Below the pieces are notes generated by a model. It was not told where the DNA came from and searched no databases. It saw nothing but the letters and a program-made list of their open reading frames with translations. DNA of 64,000 nucleotides. Source: an uncultured Pelagibacteraceae bacterium (lineage in GTDB: Bacteria; Pseudomonadota; Alphaproteobacteria; Pelagibacterales; Pelagibacteraceae). Position numbers and translations under genes: made by a program. Below are positions 1-8,567 of the stretch, in pieces (positions within the stretch are counted from its first letter, which is position 1; the number at the start of each line of letters is the position of its first letter). The DNA lies in NCBI GenBank assembly GCA_902612605.1, contig CACMDY010000001.1, forward strand, positions 248,001 through 312,000, read 5' to 3'.

Positions 1-477
1 GGTTCAATTGATTTAAAACCTTTGAGAATGGTTTCAGAACAAGATTTTACAAAATGTATGAAACTAAATTTATATTCTGCAGTAGATTTAATTAAAGGTT
101 ATCAAGAAAGTTTAAAAAAAAATAAAGGATCGATTGTTTTGTTTTCAACTGTTGCTGCTCAAAGGGGTTTTACAAATCATGCAATTATAGCTTCAACTAA
201 AGCAGCTGTTGAAGGATTAACTGTTTCTTTAGCAGCAGAATTTGCTCCTAATATAAGAGTAAATTGCATTGCTCCAAGTTTAACTAATTCAAAAATTGCA
301 GAGCCAATGCTTAAAAATAAAGTTTTAGCTGATGGTATAGCAAAAGCCCATCCATTAAAAAGACTTGGAGAAGGTAAAGACTCAGCTTCGCTTGCAAAAT
401 TTCTAATAACTGAAGACAGTTCTTGGGTTACAGGACAAATTATTGCTGTCGATGGTGGTAGATCAAAACTTTCATAG
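1..477 (+). CDS. SDR-family protein, 5' end missing, catalytic Tyr replaced
   Basis: The reading frame is open from the first base, so the gene starts before the window and about 158 C-terminal residues are visible. It has the second half of a short-chain dehydrogenase Rossmann fold: an N-L-Y segment of the active-site helix, the G-S-I-V-L-F-S-T strand with the usual Ser, the N-C-I-A-P loop and the C-terminal W-V-T-G-Q-I-I-A-V-D-G-G signature. In the usual YxxxK motif the Tyr position is Ile (codon 187-189), while the Lys is kept (199-201). Family membership is clear. Loss of the Tyr argues against normal oxidoreductase chemistry. The stop is 1 nt before the next gene's start, suggesting cotranscription. 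Confidence 0.85.
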   Translation, partial: GSIDLKPLRMVSEQDFTKCMKLNLYSAVDLIKGYQESLKKNKGSIVLFSTVAAQRGFTNHAIIASTKAAVEGLTVSLAAEFAPNIRVNCIAPSLTNSKIAEPMLKNKVLADGIAKAHPLKRLGEGKDSASLAKFLITEDSSWVTGQIIAVDGGRSKLS

Positions 478-478
478 A

Positions 479-1543
479 GTGAAGAAATTATTATTTCTTT
501 TATCATTAATACTATTCTCAACAAATTCATTTAGTAAAAATTTTAATTTTAATAAAATTATTGAATTAGAAGCACCTTGGGGTTCGTCGTTCGTTAATGA
601 AAATGAAATGATTGTTACCGAGAAAGGTGGCAAAATAAAATTTGTAAACATTTCTACAAGAGAGATAAATGAAATTGATCATAACTTAAATTTTGTAGAA
701 TATGGACAGGGAGGATTATTGGATATTCTGTATCATGAAGATTACATTTACATCTCGTACTCAGAAAATAGAAATAATTGGAAGACTAGTACTTCAATTG
801 CACGTGCAAAATTTAATAAAAACAAATTAAATTTTAATAATATTTTTCAAGCCAATCCACCAATTGACTCGCCTTATCACTTTGGCTCAAGACTGGTAAT
901 AAAAGACAATTATTTATTTGCTTCCGCAGGTGAAAGAGGTGGGGGAATGATTGCTCAAAATGGAAATAAACATCCAGGGAGTATAATTAGAATTTATCTA
1001 GATGGTGGCATTCCAAAAGACAATCCTCGTTTTGAGGGGAAATCAGACTGGCTGCCTGAAATATATCAAATTGGTGTAAGAAATCCTCAAGGTTTAGCTT
1101 TATCACCTTTCGATGGAAAAATTTATATGAGCAATCATGGTGCAAAAGGAGGCGATTGGTTTGGTGAAGCAAAGAAAGGTGAAAACTATGGTTGGAAAAT
1201 TCTTGGATGGGGTGGCACAAATTATTCAGGTATACCAATAGGGCCAAAATGGAAACCTGGCTTTACAAAAGCCATTCAATATTGGGTTCCATCTATAGCC
1301 ACAAGTGCGATCACAATTTATAAAGGTAATGAATTTAAAGAATGGAATGGTCATGCATTAATTACTTCTCTTAAAGATAAGTCTTTAAGAAAATTAGAGT
1401 TTAATGATTTATCAAATGTAAAAGAGGAAATAATATTTAAAGATAAAATTGGAAGAATCAGAGACATACAAATTCATCCTATAAATGGTAAACTATATTT
1501 TTTAAATCAAGATGGATTGTGGTTGATGGAAAATTCTAGTTAG
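479..1543 (+). CDS. PQQ-dependent sugar dehydrogenase (glucose/sorbosone dehydrogenase family), secreted
   Basis: The protein resembles soluble aldose sugar dehydrogenases (YliI-type six-bladed propellers), which use PQQ to oxidise sugars in the periplasm. I chose the GTG at 479 because it gives a Lys-Lys start, a hydrophobic stretch and a signal-peptidase-like N-S-F-S-K site; the longer ATG frame from 443 lies inside the upstream gene. Family motifs include the H-F-G-S-R-L strand, G-E-R-G-G-G, the Y-Q-I-G-V-R-N-P-Q-G segment, and the E-N-Y-G-W motif. Length (354 aa) is typical. No PQQ biosynthesis genes are in the window, so cofactor supply is unknown. It converges with the next gene and the 3' ends overlap by 8 bp. 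Confidence 0.85.
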   Translation: MKKLLFLLSLILFSTNSFSKNFNFNKIIELEAPWGSSFVNENEMIVTEKGGKIKFVNISTREINEIDHNLNFVEYGQGGLLDILYHEDYIYISYSENRNNWKTSTSIARAKFNKNKLNFNNIFQANPPIDSPYHFGSRLVIKDNYLFASAGERGGGMIAQNGNKHPGSIIRIYLDGGIPKDNPRFEGKSDWLPEIYQIGVRNPQGLALSPFDGKIYMSNHGAKGGDWFGEAKKGENYGWKILGWGGTNYSGIPIGPKWKPGFTKAIQYWVPSIATSAITIYKGNEFKEWNGHALITSLKDKSLRKLEFNDLSNVKEEIIFKDKIGRIRDIQIHPINGKLYFLNQDGLWLMENSS

Positions 1544-2537
1544 TATCAAAAAGCTCTTTAAATAATTTAAATTCACCAATTTTAAAAATAATTGCATCAT
1601 CTTTTTTAAATCCAAATTTTTCTGCATTTTGCTTAAACCTTAAAGGGGGCTCTAATATTGGTTCAAGTGATAAGACAAAAGTTCCCCAATGCATTCCAAT
1701 TACTTTTTTACTTTTTAAATCTTTAGCAAGTCCAAGGGCTTCTTCAGGGTTAGTGTGGTAAGCAGAAGAGTCTTTAATTGAAGCCATAGGATAAAAATTA
1801 TATGCGCCAATGTTAATAAATGTTAAATCAATTGGACCATACTTATCTCCCAATTCTTTATATATTTTTCCAACACCAGTATCACATGAAAATAATATTT
1901 TTTTTCCTTTGTATTCAATCAAATAGCTGCCCCATAAAGTTTTATTAGTATCCGTTAAACTCCTCTTTGACCAGTGGACTGATGGCAGAAAAGTGATATT
2001 TAAATTCTGATTTACTCTTATTTGATCATACCAATCCATTTCATTTACATCTTTAAATCTATTAATTTTAAAATATTTTTTTAGTCCTAAAGGTACCAAA
2101 ACTTTAGAATCTTTATATGGAAATCTCATTATTGTTTTCATGTCTTGATGATCGTAGTGATTGTGAGTTAGTAGAAAAATATCTGTTTTTGGTATTTCAT
2201 TTAGTTTTAATGCTGGTTCGGTAAATCTCTTTGGCCCAAAAAATAAAGGTCCTGCATTTTTTGAAAAAACTGGATCTGTTATTATTGTTATTTCCCCTAA
2301 TTTTAATAAAAATGTTGCATGACCTATCCACGCTACATAATCTTCTTTTTGGAAATTATTTAAATCCAATAAAACTTTTTCTTTTTTAATGATATTACTT
2401 TCAGGAAAAGTCATATCTAATTTTTTTTTTTCTTGGTTAAAGACCTTAAACGACCAATTGAAATTCATATCAATCATCTTTGATCCTTCAGGATTACGAA
2501 ATGTGCCATTTGCTAAATGATGATATTTTTTTTTCAT
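1536..2537 (-). CDS. Metallo-beta-lactamase-fold hydrolase (UlaG / NAPE-PLD-like)
   Basis: The 333-aa protein has the MBL zinc motif T-H-N-H-Y-D-H around residues 124-130. Further metal-ligand candidates are the S-V-H-W segment, F-S-C-D-T-G and the C-terminal G-M-H-W-G-T. The opening I-G-H-A-T-F-L-L-K and I-T-D-P-V-F-S strands match the UlaG/N-acylphosphatidylethanolamine phospholipase D-like branch, whose members hydrolyse phosphodiesters or lactones. No signal peptide is seen, so it is probably cytoplasmic. The substrate cannot be read from sequence. It runs in the same direction as the upstream esterase, with 6 nt between them. Confidence 0.8.
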   Translation of the reverse strand: MKKKYHHLANGTFRNPEGSKMIDMNFNWSFKVFNQEKKKLDMTFPESNIIKKEKVLLDLNNFQKEDYVAWIGHATFLLKLGEITIITDPVFSKNAGPLFFGPKRFTEPALKLNEIPKTDIFLLTHNHYDHQDMKTIMRFPYKDSKVLVPLGLKKYFKINRFKDVNEMDWYDQIRVNQNLNITFLPSVHWSKRSLTDTNKTLWGSYLIEYKGKKILFSCDTGVGKIYKELGDKYGPIDLTFINIGAYNFYPMASIKDSSAYHTNPEEALGLAKDLKSKKVIGMHWGTFVLSLEPILEPPLRFKQNAEKFGFKKDDAIIFKIGEFKLFKELFDTN

Positions 2538-2543
2538 ATCCGA

Positions 2544-3152
2544 TTAATAATTTTTTGAAATAATATCTTGAATTGTATTACTTATAACTATTGTTCCAGC
2601 TTTGTTGGGATGTATGCCATCTTGTTGATTTAGATTTGGATCAAGAGCAACACCCTCTAGCAAAAATGGAATTAAAGGTAAATTATATTTTTTTGACAAT
2701 TTAGGATAAATAGCATCAAAATTTTTTTTATATTTAGTTCCATGAGTTGTTGGCGCAACCATCCCAGCTATTATAATTTTAATTTTTTTACTGTTAGCGA
2801 TTTTAATTATTTCTTCTAAATTTCTCTCAGTTTCATCTGGTTGAATTCCTCTAAGCATATCATTTGCCCCAAGACCAAGGATGATTAGATCAATACCGGG
2901 TTCTGATAAACTCCATTCTGCTCTATTCAATCCACCAGAAGAAGTGCTTCCTGACACACTTCCATTTATTACCTTAATATTTAAACCACTCCTTACGAGA
3001 TTACTTTCTAAAACCAAAGATAAGTGTTGTTCTTTAGGTAGACCATAACCCGCCATTAAACTATCGCCGAATAATATAACCTTTTCTATTGCACTTGCAT
3101 TTATGTGCACTAGAAAGAATAACAATATTTTTATAAATAAACTTTTATTCAT
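2544..3152 (-). CDS. tesA: GDSL/SGNH arylesterase (TesA-like), secreted
   Basis: This is an SGNH hydrolase with block I F-G-D-S-L-M-A-G-Y-G (nucleophile Ser about residue 31), block II V-S-G-S-T-S-S-G-G, block III G-L-G-A-N-D and block V D-G-I-H-P-N carrying the Asp and His. E. coli TesA hydrolyses acyl thioesters and lysophospholipids in the periplasm. I start it at 3152 (202 aa) because that Met begins a clean signal peptide ending at N-A-S-A; the frame extends to 3215 but would run into the opposing gene. TesA lying divergent to a YbbA/YbbP ABC transporter is also the E. coli arrangement. The start codon overlaps that of ybbA by 2 nt. Confidence 0.87.
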   Translation of the reverse strand: MNKSLFIKILLFFLVHINASAIEKVILFGDSLMAGYGLPKEQHLSLVLESNLVRSGLNIKVINGSVSGSTSSGGLNRAEWSLSEPGIDLIILGLGANDMLRGIQPDETERNLEEIIKIANSKKIKIIIAGMVAPTTHGTKYKKNFDAIYPKLSKKYNLPLIPFLLEGVALDPNLNQQDGIHPNKAGTIVISNTIQDIISKNY

Positions 3153-3816
3153 GAACACACTTCTTAAATTAAAAAAAATAAATCTCAAATACCAAACTGG
3201 GAAGGACAATATCAATGTTTTAAAAAATATTGATTTAACTATAAAAAAAAAAGAAACTGTATCTGTGGTTGGAGAAAGTGGGTCAGGAAAAACAAGCTTG
3301 ATTATGCTTATTGGTGGACTAGAACGTCCAACCTCAGGGAAAATTATATTTCAAGACAGGGAAATAACAAATCTTAATGAAGACGAAGTATCTGAAATTA
3401 GAAAGCAAAATATAGGAATTATATTTCAATCTTTCTATTTAATTCCAAATTATACAGCTGTTGAAAATGTAGCTTTAACACTTGAACTTAATGAATTTAA
3501 AAATCCAGAGAAAGAAGCAAAAAGTTTATTAGATCGATTTGGTCTAAAACATAGATTCAATAATCTTCCAAGTCAATTATCTGGTGGAGAGCAACAACGT
3601 GTCGCGATTGCAAGAGCTATTGCAATGAAACCAGATTTGATTTTAGCTGATGAACCAACTGGTAATCTAGATACCGAAAACTCAATAATGATCTCTGAAA
3701 TTTTATTTAAATACGTCAAAGAAGAAGGGTCTTCTTTAATAATGGTCACACATGATCCAAAATTAGCAGACAAAGCAAAACGAAAAATTAAAATCAAAGA
3801 TGGAAAAATTAAATAA
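3151..3816 (+). CDS. ybbA: ABC transporter ATP-binding protein, YbbA/LolD-type
   Basis: This is a 221-aa ABC ATPase of the MacB/LolD/YbbA group. Walker A is G-E-S-G-S-G-K-T (about 41-48), the Q-loop is in F-Q-S-F-Y-L-I-P-N, the signature is L-S-G-G-E-Q-Q-R, Walker B is L-I-L-A-D-E-P-T-G-N-L-D and the switch His is in V-T-H-D-P. The start at 3151 gives the standard N-terminus; the upstream extension would lie inside tesA. It overlaps the permease gene by 17 nt, so the two are surely cotranslated and form one inner-membrane complex. Transported substrate is not known for this family; the link with the esterase suggests lipid or acyl-compound handling. Confidence 0.92.
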   Translation: MNTLLKLKKINLKYQTGKDNINVLKNIDLTIKKKETVSVVGESGSGKTSLIMLIGGLERPTSGKIIFQDREITNLNEDEVSEIRKQNIGIIFQSFYLIPNYTAVENVALTLELNEFKNPEKEAKSLLDRFGLKHRFNNLPSQLSGGEQQRVAIARAIAMKPDLILADEPTGNLDTENSIMISEILFKYVKEEGSSLIMVTHDPKLADKAKRKIKIKDGKIK

Positions 3817-6337
3817 TTCTTCGGAGTTAAGTTTAATATTCAAGTATGCTTTAAAGGATTTAAGCAGAAATTATAAAAAAATTTCAAGCATTATTGTAAC
3901 GCTGTTTATCAGTCTTTTTATTTTAAGTGCTATCTTTACAATCGAAGATAGTTTAAAAAAAGAGCTTAATGATAATGCAAAAGTTCTTTTGGGTGGAGAT
4001 CTCGAAATCGATTATAACCGTAATCAGGGGGATCTTAATTTAGTCAATAAAGTAAAGGAATTTTCAACTGTCTCACAAATGATAGAGTTCAGTACAATGC
4101 TTTCTACGACAGGCAGAGAAAAAAATAAATCATTATTTACAAGAATTAAAACAGTTGATGAAAAATATCCACTTTACGGTGAAGTTGTTTATGAGCCAGA
4201 AGATGCTTATGAAAGAATGCAAAAGGAACCAAAGACAATTTTGATTAATGAAAGTTTATCAAAAACTTTAAAGATAAAAATAAATGACAAAGTTAAGGTT
4301 CAAGATCAAAGTTTCATAGTTGTTGGAATTATAAAATCTGTACCTGATGTCAGTGGGTTTGTAGCTTTTGGAGATTGGGCATTAGCAGGAAAACAAACTT
4401 TGGAGATACTAAAACTAAATGGAATAGGTAGTTTTTTAAATTATGAATATAAAGTAAAGTTTAAACCAAGCGATGATCCTGAAAAAATAGAAAGTAAGAT
4501 CAAAGATATTTTTAAAGATGACCAAAAAGTAAAACTTAGATTTCCAGAAAATTCAGCTAGTGGCTTAAAAAGGATAATTAATAATTTTTCCCAATTTCTC
4601 TCTTTGGTTTCAATTAGTGCAATGTTAATTGCTGGAATAGGTATCGCTAATACATTGTTGTCATTTATTAACCAGAATAATATGTCTATAGCTGTAAGAA
4701 AAGCTGTAGGATTTTATTCAGGGAATATAAAAACACTTTATTATCTTCAATTATTAATATTATTATTTATTATTACTGTAATTTCTTATGGCTCAAGTTT
4801 TTTAATTGTACCAATTGCAGATAAATATTTATCCGATGGGTTGGGATTAAATGTTTATCCAAAATTCTCTTTAATTAATTTTATAAAAATATTTATTGTA
4901 GGTTTGTTAGTTCTTATAATTTTTTCAATACCAACAATAAGTTCAATTGATCAAGTTAAAGCATCAAACCTATTTAGAAATGTATTCCAAAACCTACAAT
5001 TTTATTACTCAAAAAAGTCAGTTATTTTGAGTTTTATCTTGTTATCATTTTTAGTTTTATTGTTTACACTGGGATCAGAAAGGCCTTCTTATAGCTTGGG
5101 TTATTTTCTGGCTTTTTTTGTATGTCTAATTGTATTTTTTTTACTTTCGAAAATTATAATTTATTTACTGAAAAAGTTTAATTTTATTTCAAATATCTCT
5201 TTAAAAGTATCGATAAAAAATATAACTCAAACAAAAAGTATCACTCCTATCACAATTATGTCTTTAGGCTTAGGTGTAACTTTATTATTAACTTTAGCTT
5301 TAGTTGGAACAAATTTTAAAAGAGAAATTGCAAGATCTATTCCAGATATTGCACCTGATTATTTTTTTGTTGGAATTCAAAAAGGTGAAAAGAAAAAATT
5401 TGAACAAGGTGTTTACAAAATGAACCCTGATGCGAACATTGAAATAGTGCCTATGGTTTCTTCCGGAATAGTAAAAATTAATGGCGTGAATCCAAATAGC
5501 TATATTAAACCAGATAATGATAGTTATTGGGTAATTGGAAGTGAAAGAAGATCTTCTTGGGTTGAAAATATACCTAAAGATAACCCAATTTTAAAAGGAG
5601 AATGGTGGGATTTATCTAAACCTAACCAACTTCAGATATCACTTGATGCAAAAGTGGCTAAAGATTTTAATATTGAGTTGGGGGATATTTTTACATTAAA
5701 TATTTATGGTCGAGAAATTGATGGAGAAATAGTTAATTTTAGAGAAGTTGATTATCGTGATCTAAGTATTAATTTTGCCATGTTATTTAATCCACAATTT
5801 GCAAAAAAAATTCCTCATGAATATTTAGCAACTGCTAAATTTAAAAATCCAGATAATTTTGATGAAACCAAAATGTTAGAAATATTACCGAGTTTGTCTA
5901 TGATAAAAATTGCTGATTACTTAAACAAAGTAACATCAGTTTTAAATAAAGTCTTCATAGCTGTAACCCTAATTTCTGGTATAACGATTGTCATTGGATT
6001 GATTGTTATCTCAAGTGCTATAATGGTCCAAGGAAAAGTAAAAGAGTACCAAAATCTTGTATTTAAAATTTTAGGTTTTTCAAAAAAAGAAATTATATTT
6101 TCGTCTTTGATAGAATTTATAATAATTTTTATGTCGGTAATATTAATTGCAATTTTTTTTGCAGTAATTGGATCAAAATTTATTATGGAGAATATTTTTG
6201 AATTAGTTTGGCAATTTGATTTTAAAGTTTTAATTTACCTTGGTGCCTCTATAGGAACTGTGACTTTAATTTTAATTATGCTAACTAATCTTAAATACTT
6301 AAGTCCTAAAGTTTATCCATTAATAAGAAATCAATAG
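3800..6337 (+). CDS. ybbP: ABC transporter permease, FtsX-like (YbbP type)
   Basis: This large permease (845 aa) pairs with the ATPase whose end it overlaps. It has an N-terminal transmembrane segment after a short basic stretch, a long extracytoplasmic region, FtsX-like helices around residues 265-390 and 400-460, a second N-terminal-like segment near 490 followed by another soluble domain, and a final FtsX-type helix set around 715-835. This duplicated FtsX organisation matches YbbP-type lysophospholipase L1 biosynthesis ABC permeases. The start at 3800 is the first Met and is inside the ybbA coding end. Its convergent neighbour folD begins 6 nt downstream. Confidence 0.88.
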   Translation: MEKLNNSSELSLIFKYALKDLSRNYKKISSIIVTLFISLFILSAIFTIEDSLKKELNDNAKVLLGGDLEIDYNRNQGDLNLVNKVKEFSTVSQMIEFSTMLSTTGREKNKSLFTRIKTVDEKYPLYGEVVYEPEDAYERMQKEPKTILINESLSKTLKIKINDKVKVQDQSFIVVGIIKSVPDVSGFVAFGDWALAGKQTLEILKLNGIGSFLNYEYKVKFKPSDDPEKIESKIKDIFKDDQKVKLRFPENSASGLKRIINNFSQFLSLVSISAMLIAGIGIANTLLSFINQNNMSIAVRKAVGFYSGNIKTLYYLQLLILLFIITVISYGSSFLIVPIADKYLSDGLGLNVYPKFSLINFIKIFIVGLLVLIIFSIPTISSIDQVKASNLFRNVFQNLQFYYSKKSVILSFILLSFLVLLFTLGSERPSYSLGYFLAFFVCLIVFFLLSKIIIYLLKKFNFISNISLKVSIKNITQTKSITPITIMSLGLGVTLLLTLALVGTNFKREIARSIPDIAPDYFFVGIQKGEKKKFEQGVYKMNPDANIEIVPMVSSGIVKINGVNPNSYIKPDNDSYWVIGSERRSSWVENIPKDNPILKGEWWDLSKPNQLQISLDAKVAKDFNIELGDIFTLNIYGREIDGEIVNFREVDYRDLSINFAMLFNPQFAKKIPHEYLATAKFKNPDNFDETKMLEILPSLSMIKIADYLNKVTSVLNKVFIAVTLISGITIVIGLIVISSAIMVQGKVKEYQNLVFKILGFSKKEIIFSSLIEFIIIFMSVILIAIFFAVIGSKFIMENIFELVWQFDFKVLIYLGASIGTVTLILIMLTNLKYLSPKVYPLIRNQ

Positions 6338-6343
6338 TAAATT

Positions 6344-7189
6344 TTATTTATTCGCTCTCTTAAAACACTCAATTGTATTTTTAAGTAAACATGCAATAGT
6401 CATAGGTCCGACCCCACCTGGAACTGGAGTTAAAGCTTTTGCAACTTTTGATACTTCATCAAATGCCACATCGCCAACTAGGCCGTTTTCAGTTTTATTA
6501 ATACCAACATCAATCACAATTGCATCTTTTTTTACCCAATCACCTTTTACAAGCTCAGGGATCCCAACAGCAGCGACTATAATGTCTCCTTTTAAACATT
6601 CTCCTTTAAGATCATTTGTTTTTGAATGAGTAATTGTAACTGTACAATTTTCTTTCAACAACAACTGTGTCATTGGCTTACCATTTAAATTTGATCTTCC
6701 AACAATTACTGCCTTTTTTCCATTAAGGTTTGGTTCAATTTTTTTTATTAATAAATAACAACCTAAAGGAGTGCACGGAATAGAACTTTCATAACCTGAC
6801 GACAGATTACCAACATTCATGGGATGAAATCCATCTACATCCTTCTCTGGCATAATTGCCTCTATAACTTTTTGTTTATCAATATGTTTAGGAAGTGGGA
6901 GCTGAACTAAAATTCCTGAAACGGAATCATCATTATTAAGTTCATCGATTTTTTTTAAAACTTCACTTTCTTCAACACTGTCAGGGTATCTAATCACCTC
7001 TGATTTAAGGCCCACTTCATTTGCAGATTTCTCTTTATTTCTAACATAAATTTGACTAGGTGCTAAATCACCAATCAATATGACTGTTAAACCTGGTACT
7101 TTATTATGCTTATCTTTTAAAGATAAGACTTCTTTCTTGAGCTCTTCTCTTAAATCAGCAGCAGCTTTTTTTCCATCAATTAAAATCAT
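6344..7189 (-). CDS. folD: Bifunctional methylenetetrahydrofolate dehydrogenase/cyclohydrolase
   Basis: FolD interconverts 5,10-methylene-THF and 10-formyl-THF in cytoplasmic one-carbon metabolism, supplying formyl groups for purines and fMet. Length (281 aa) is standard. Visible motifs are Y-V-R-N-K-E-K (the catalytic Lys region), G-I-L-V-Q-L-P-L-P, the D-V-D-G-F-H-P loop, the NADP-binding V-G-R-S-N-L-N-G-K-P and the C-terminal P-G-G-V-G-P-M-T. It is the last gene of a minus-strand run hemC-hemD-mscS-yggT-folD with tiny spacings, so probably in one transcript. Confidence 0.96.
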   Translation of the reverse strand: MILIDGKKAAADLREELKKEVLSLKDKHNKVPGLTVILIGDLAPSQIYVRNKEKSANEVGLKSEVIRYPDSVEESEVLKKIDELNNDDSVSGILVQLPLPKHIDKQKVIEAIMPEKDVDGFHPMNVGNLSSGYESSIPCTPLGCYLLIKKIEPNLNGKKAVIVGRSNLNGKPMTQLLLKENCTVTITHSKTNDLKGECLKGDIIVAAVGIPELVKGDWVKKDAIVIDVGINKTENGLVGDVAFDEVSKVAKALTPVPGGVGPMTIACLLKNTIECFKRANK

Positions 7190-7192
7190 TTA

Positions 7193-7483
7193 TTAAAATA
7201 TTAGTGGTGCAATGTAGAGTTTCATACACATTTCTATGAACCATATCAACAAAAGAAGTACGATAGGAGAAATATCAAAAGCACCAAGGTTAGGTAAAAA
7301 TCTTCTTATTCTCATTAAAATCGGTTCTGTCATTTTATAAGTGAAGTCTAATATTAAATATACAAACCTATTACTTGTATTTAGTACATTAAAAGCAACC
7401 AACCAACTTATAACTACATTGGCAATTACAACATATGAATAAAGTTTTAAAATTTGAAGAGCTAAATAAAATATAGCAATCAT
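7193..7483 (-). CDS. YggT-family membrane protein
   Basis: The 96-aa protein has two hydrophobic segments separated by a basic loop. It contains the YggT signature T-E-P-I-L then R-R-F-L-P-N-L-G-A-F-D-I-S-P followed by a hydrophobic helix. Family members are inner-membrane proteins, some linked to osmotic stress or to division and chloroplast thylakoid biogenesis, without a defined biochemical role. Its start overlaps the stop of the MscS gene by 4 nt (ATGA), which suggests translational coupling. Pairing with a mechanosensitive channel fits a role at the membrane under osmotic change, but this is inference. Confidence 0.85.
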   Translation of the reverse strand: MIAIFYLALQILKLYSYVVIANVVISWLVAFNVLNTSNRFVYLILDFTYKMTEPILMRIRRFLPNLGAFDISPIVLLLLIWFIEMCMKLYIAPLIF

Positions 7484-8565
7484 TTTTTTTCAACATAAAT
7501 AGACTGACTTGGGAATGCAAATGCAGCTCCCTTACCTTCAACAATTTTTTTTATTTCAAGTGCCAAATTTTCTTTTACTTGTAAATAATTAGTCCAACTA
7601 TTTGTTTTTGTAAAACATCTTACATACATATCAATTGAGCTATCTGAAAACTTATCTATTCTTACGGCGACTCCTACAGATTGGTCATAATCGTCACCTT
7701 TATTTATGTGATCTTCAATTTCGTCTCTTATTGTTTTTAATTGATCAATAGAGGTGTCATATTGAAGAGTTATTATCCAACTAATAGCCCAATTAGTCTT
7801 TCTTGTGTTATTAATCACTGCATTTTCTGCAAATTGAAAATTAGGAATAATTGCCAGTGATTTGTCAAATTTTCTTATAACGGTTGATCTAAATCCAATA
7901 TTCTCAACAACCCCTTCGATAACTCCTTCAACTTTAATCCAATCACCAATTCTAAATCTTTTTTCAACTAATACTAAAATTCCAGATATTAAATTTTTAA
8001 ATAAATCCTGAGCGCCTAATGCTACTGCTACTCCAAATAAACCTAATCCAGCAATTATTGGTCCAATTTTAATTCCCCATAACTCAAGAACAGCAGCTGC
8101 TCCTAAAATAAAAATTAAAATTTTAAGAGATTTTATAATCCAGCCTATTAATTCTTTTGTCAGTACTTTATCTAATCCACTTAAAATATATGATATTGGC
8201 TCAATTATTTGATGTATTATCCAAAATATTAAAATTGTTATTAGAGTTCTGTTCACGTTATCTATGAAGCCTCTTGTCTCATTATCAAATGACATATAGT
8301 AACTGGCAAAAAAGACACCAAGAACAATTGGAAGAAACCTTGCAGGACCTTCCATAGATTTTACAAAAGTATCATCTAATTTATTAGTTGTTCTTTTTGA
8401 AATTAGTTCCAATTTTTTTATTACGAGTTTACTGATTAGACCTCTAAATATTAAAAATAATACAAATATTCCAAGACCTACTATTATCTGAAAGAAATCT
8501 ACCCCAAGAATTCCCTGCTTCCATACAGATAAAAATAACTCATTAAGTTTATTTAAAACGTTCAT
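7480..8565 (-). CDS. Mechanosensitive ion channel, MscS family
   Basis: The 361-aa protein has several N-terminal transmembrane helices (roughly residues 20-40, 70-90, 100-120 and 145-175), then the pore helix region G-L-G-L-F-G-V-A-V-A-L-G-A-Q-D with the Gly/Ala packing typical of MscS TM3. The beta domain follows (R-F-R-I-G-D-W-I-K-V, V-E-N-I-G-F-R-S-T), then a C-terminal alpha/beta domain. It releases solutes under hypo-osmotic shock or modulates turgor. The call is firm at family level. It lies 2 nt after hemD and overlaps yggT by 4 nt. Confidence 0.9.
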   Translation of the reverse strand: MNVLNKLNELFLSVWKQGILGVDFFQIIVGLGIFVLFLIFRGLISKLVIKKLELISKRTTNKLDDTFVKSMEGPARFLPIVLGVFFASYYMSFDNETRGFIDNVNRTLITILIFWIIHQIIEPISYILSGLDKVLTKELIGWIIKSLKILIFILGAAAVLELWGIKIGPIIAGLGLFGVAVALGAQDLFKNLISGILVLVEKRFRIGDWIKVEGVIEGVVENIGFRSTVIRKFDKSLAIIPNFQFAENAVINNTRKTNWAISWIITLQYDTSIDQLKTIRDEIEDHINKGDDYDQSVGVAVRIDKFSDSSIDMYVRCFTKTNSWTNYLQVKENLALEIKKIVEGKGAAFAFPSQSIYVEKK

Positions 8566-8567
8566 TT

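Noticed and set aside
443..478. Upstream ATG extension of the PQQ sugar dehydrogenase
   Set aside because: It lies inside the SDR gene and would bury the signal peptide behind 12 residues.
177..530. Minus-strand frame of 117 codons opposite the SDR gene
   Set aside because: It is a shadow of the SDR coding strand and shows no domain or start signal.
3153..3215. Longer start for the GDSL esterase
   Set aside because: The extension overlaps ybbA and precedes the natural signal peptide.
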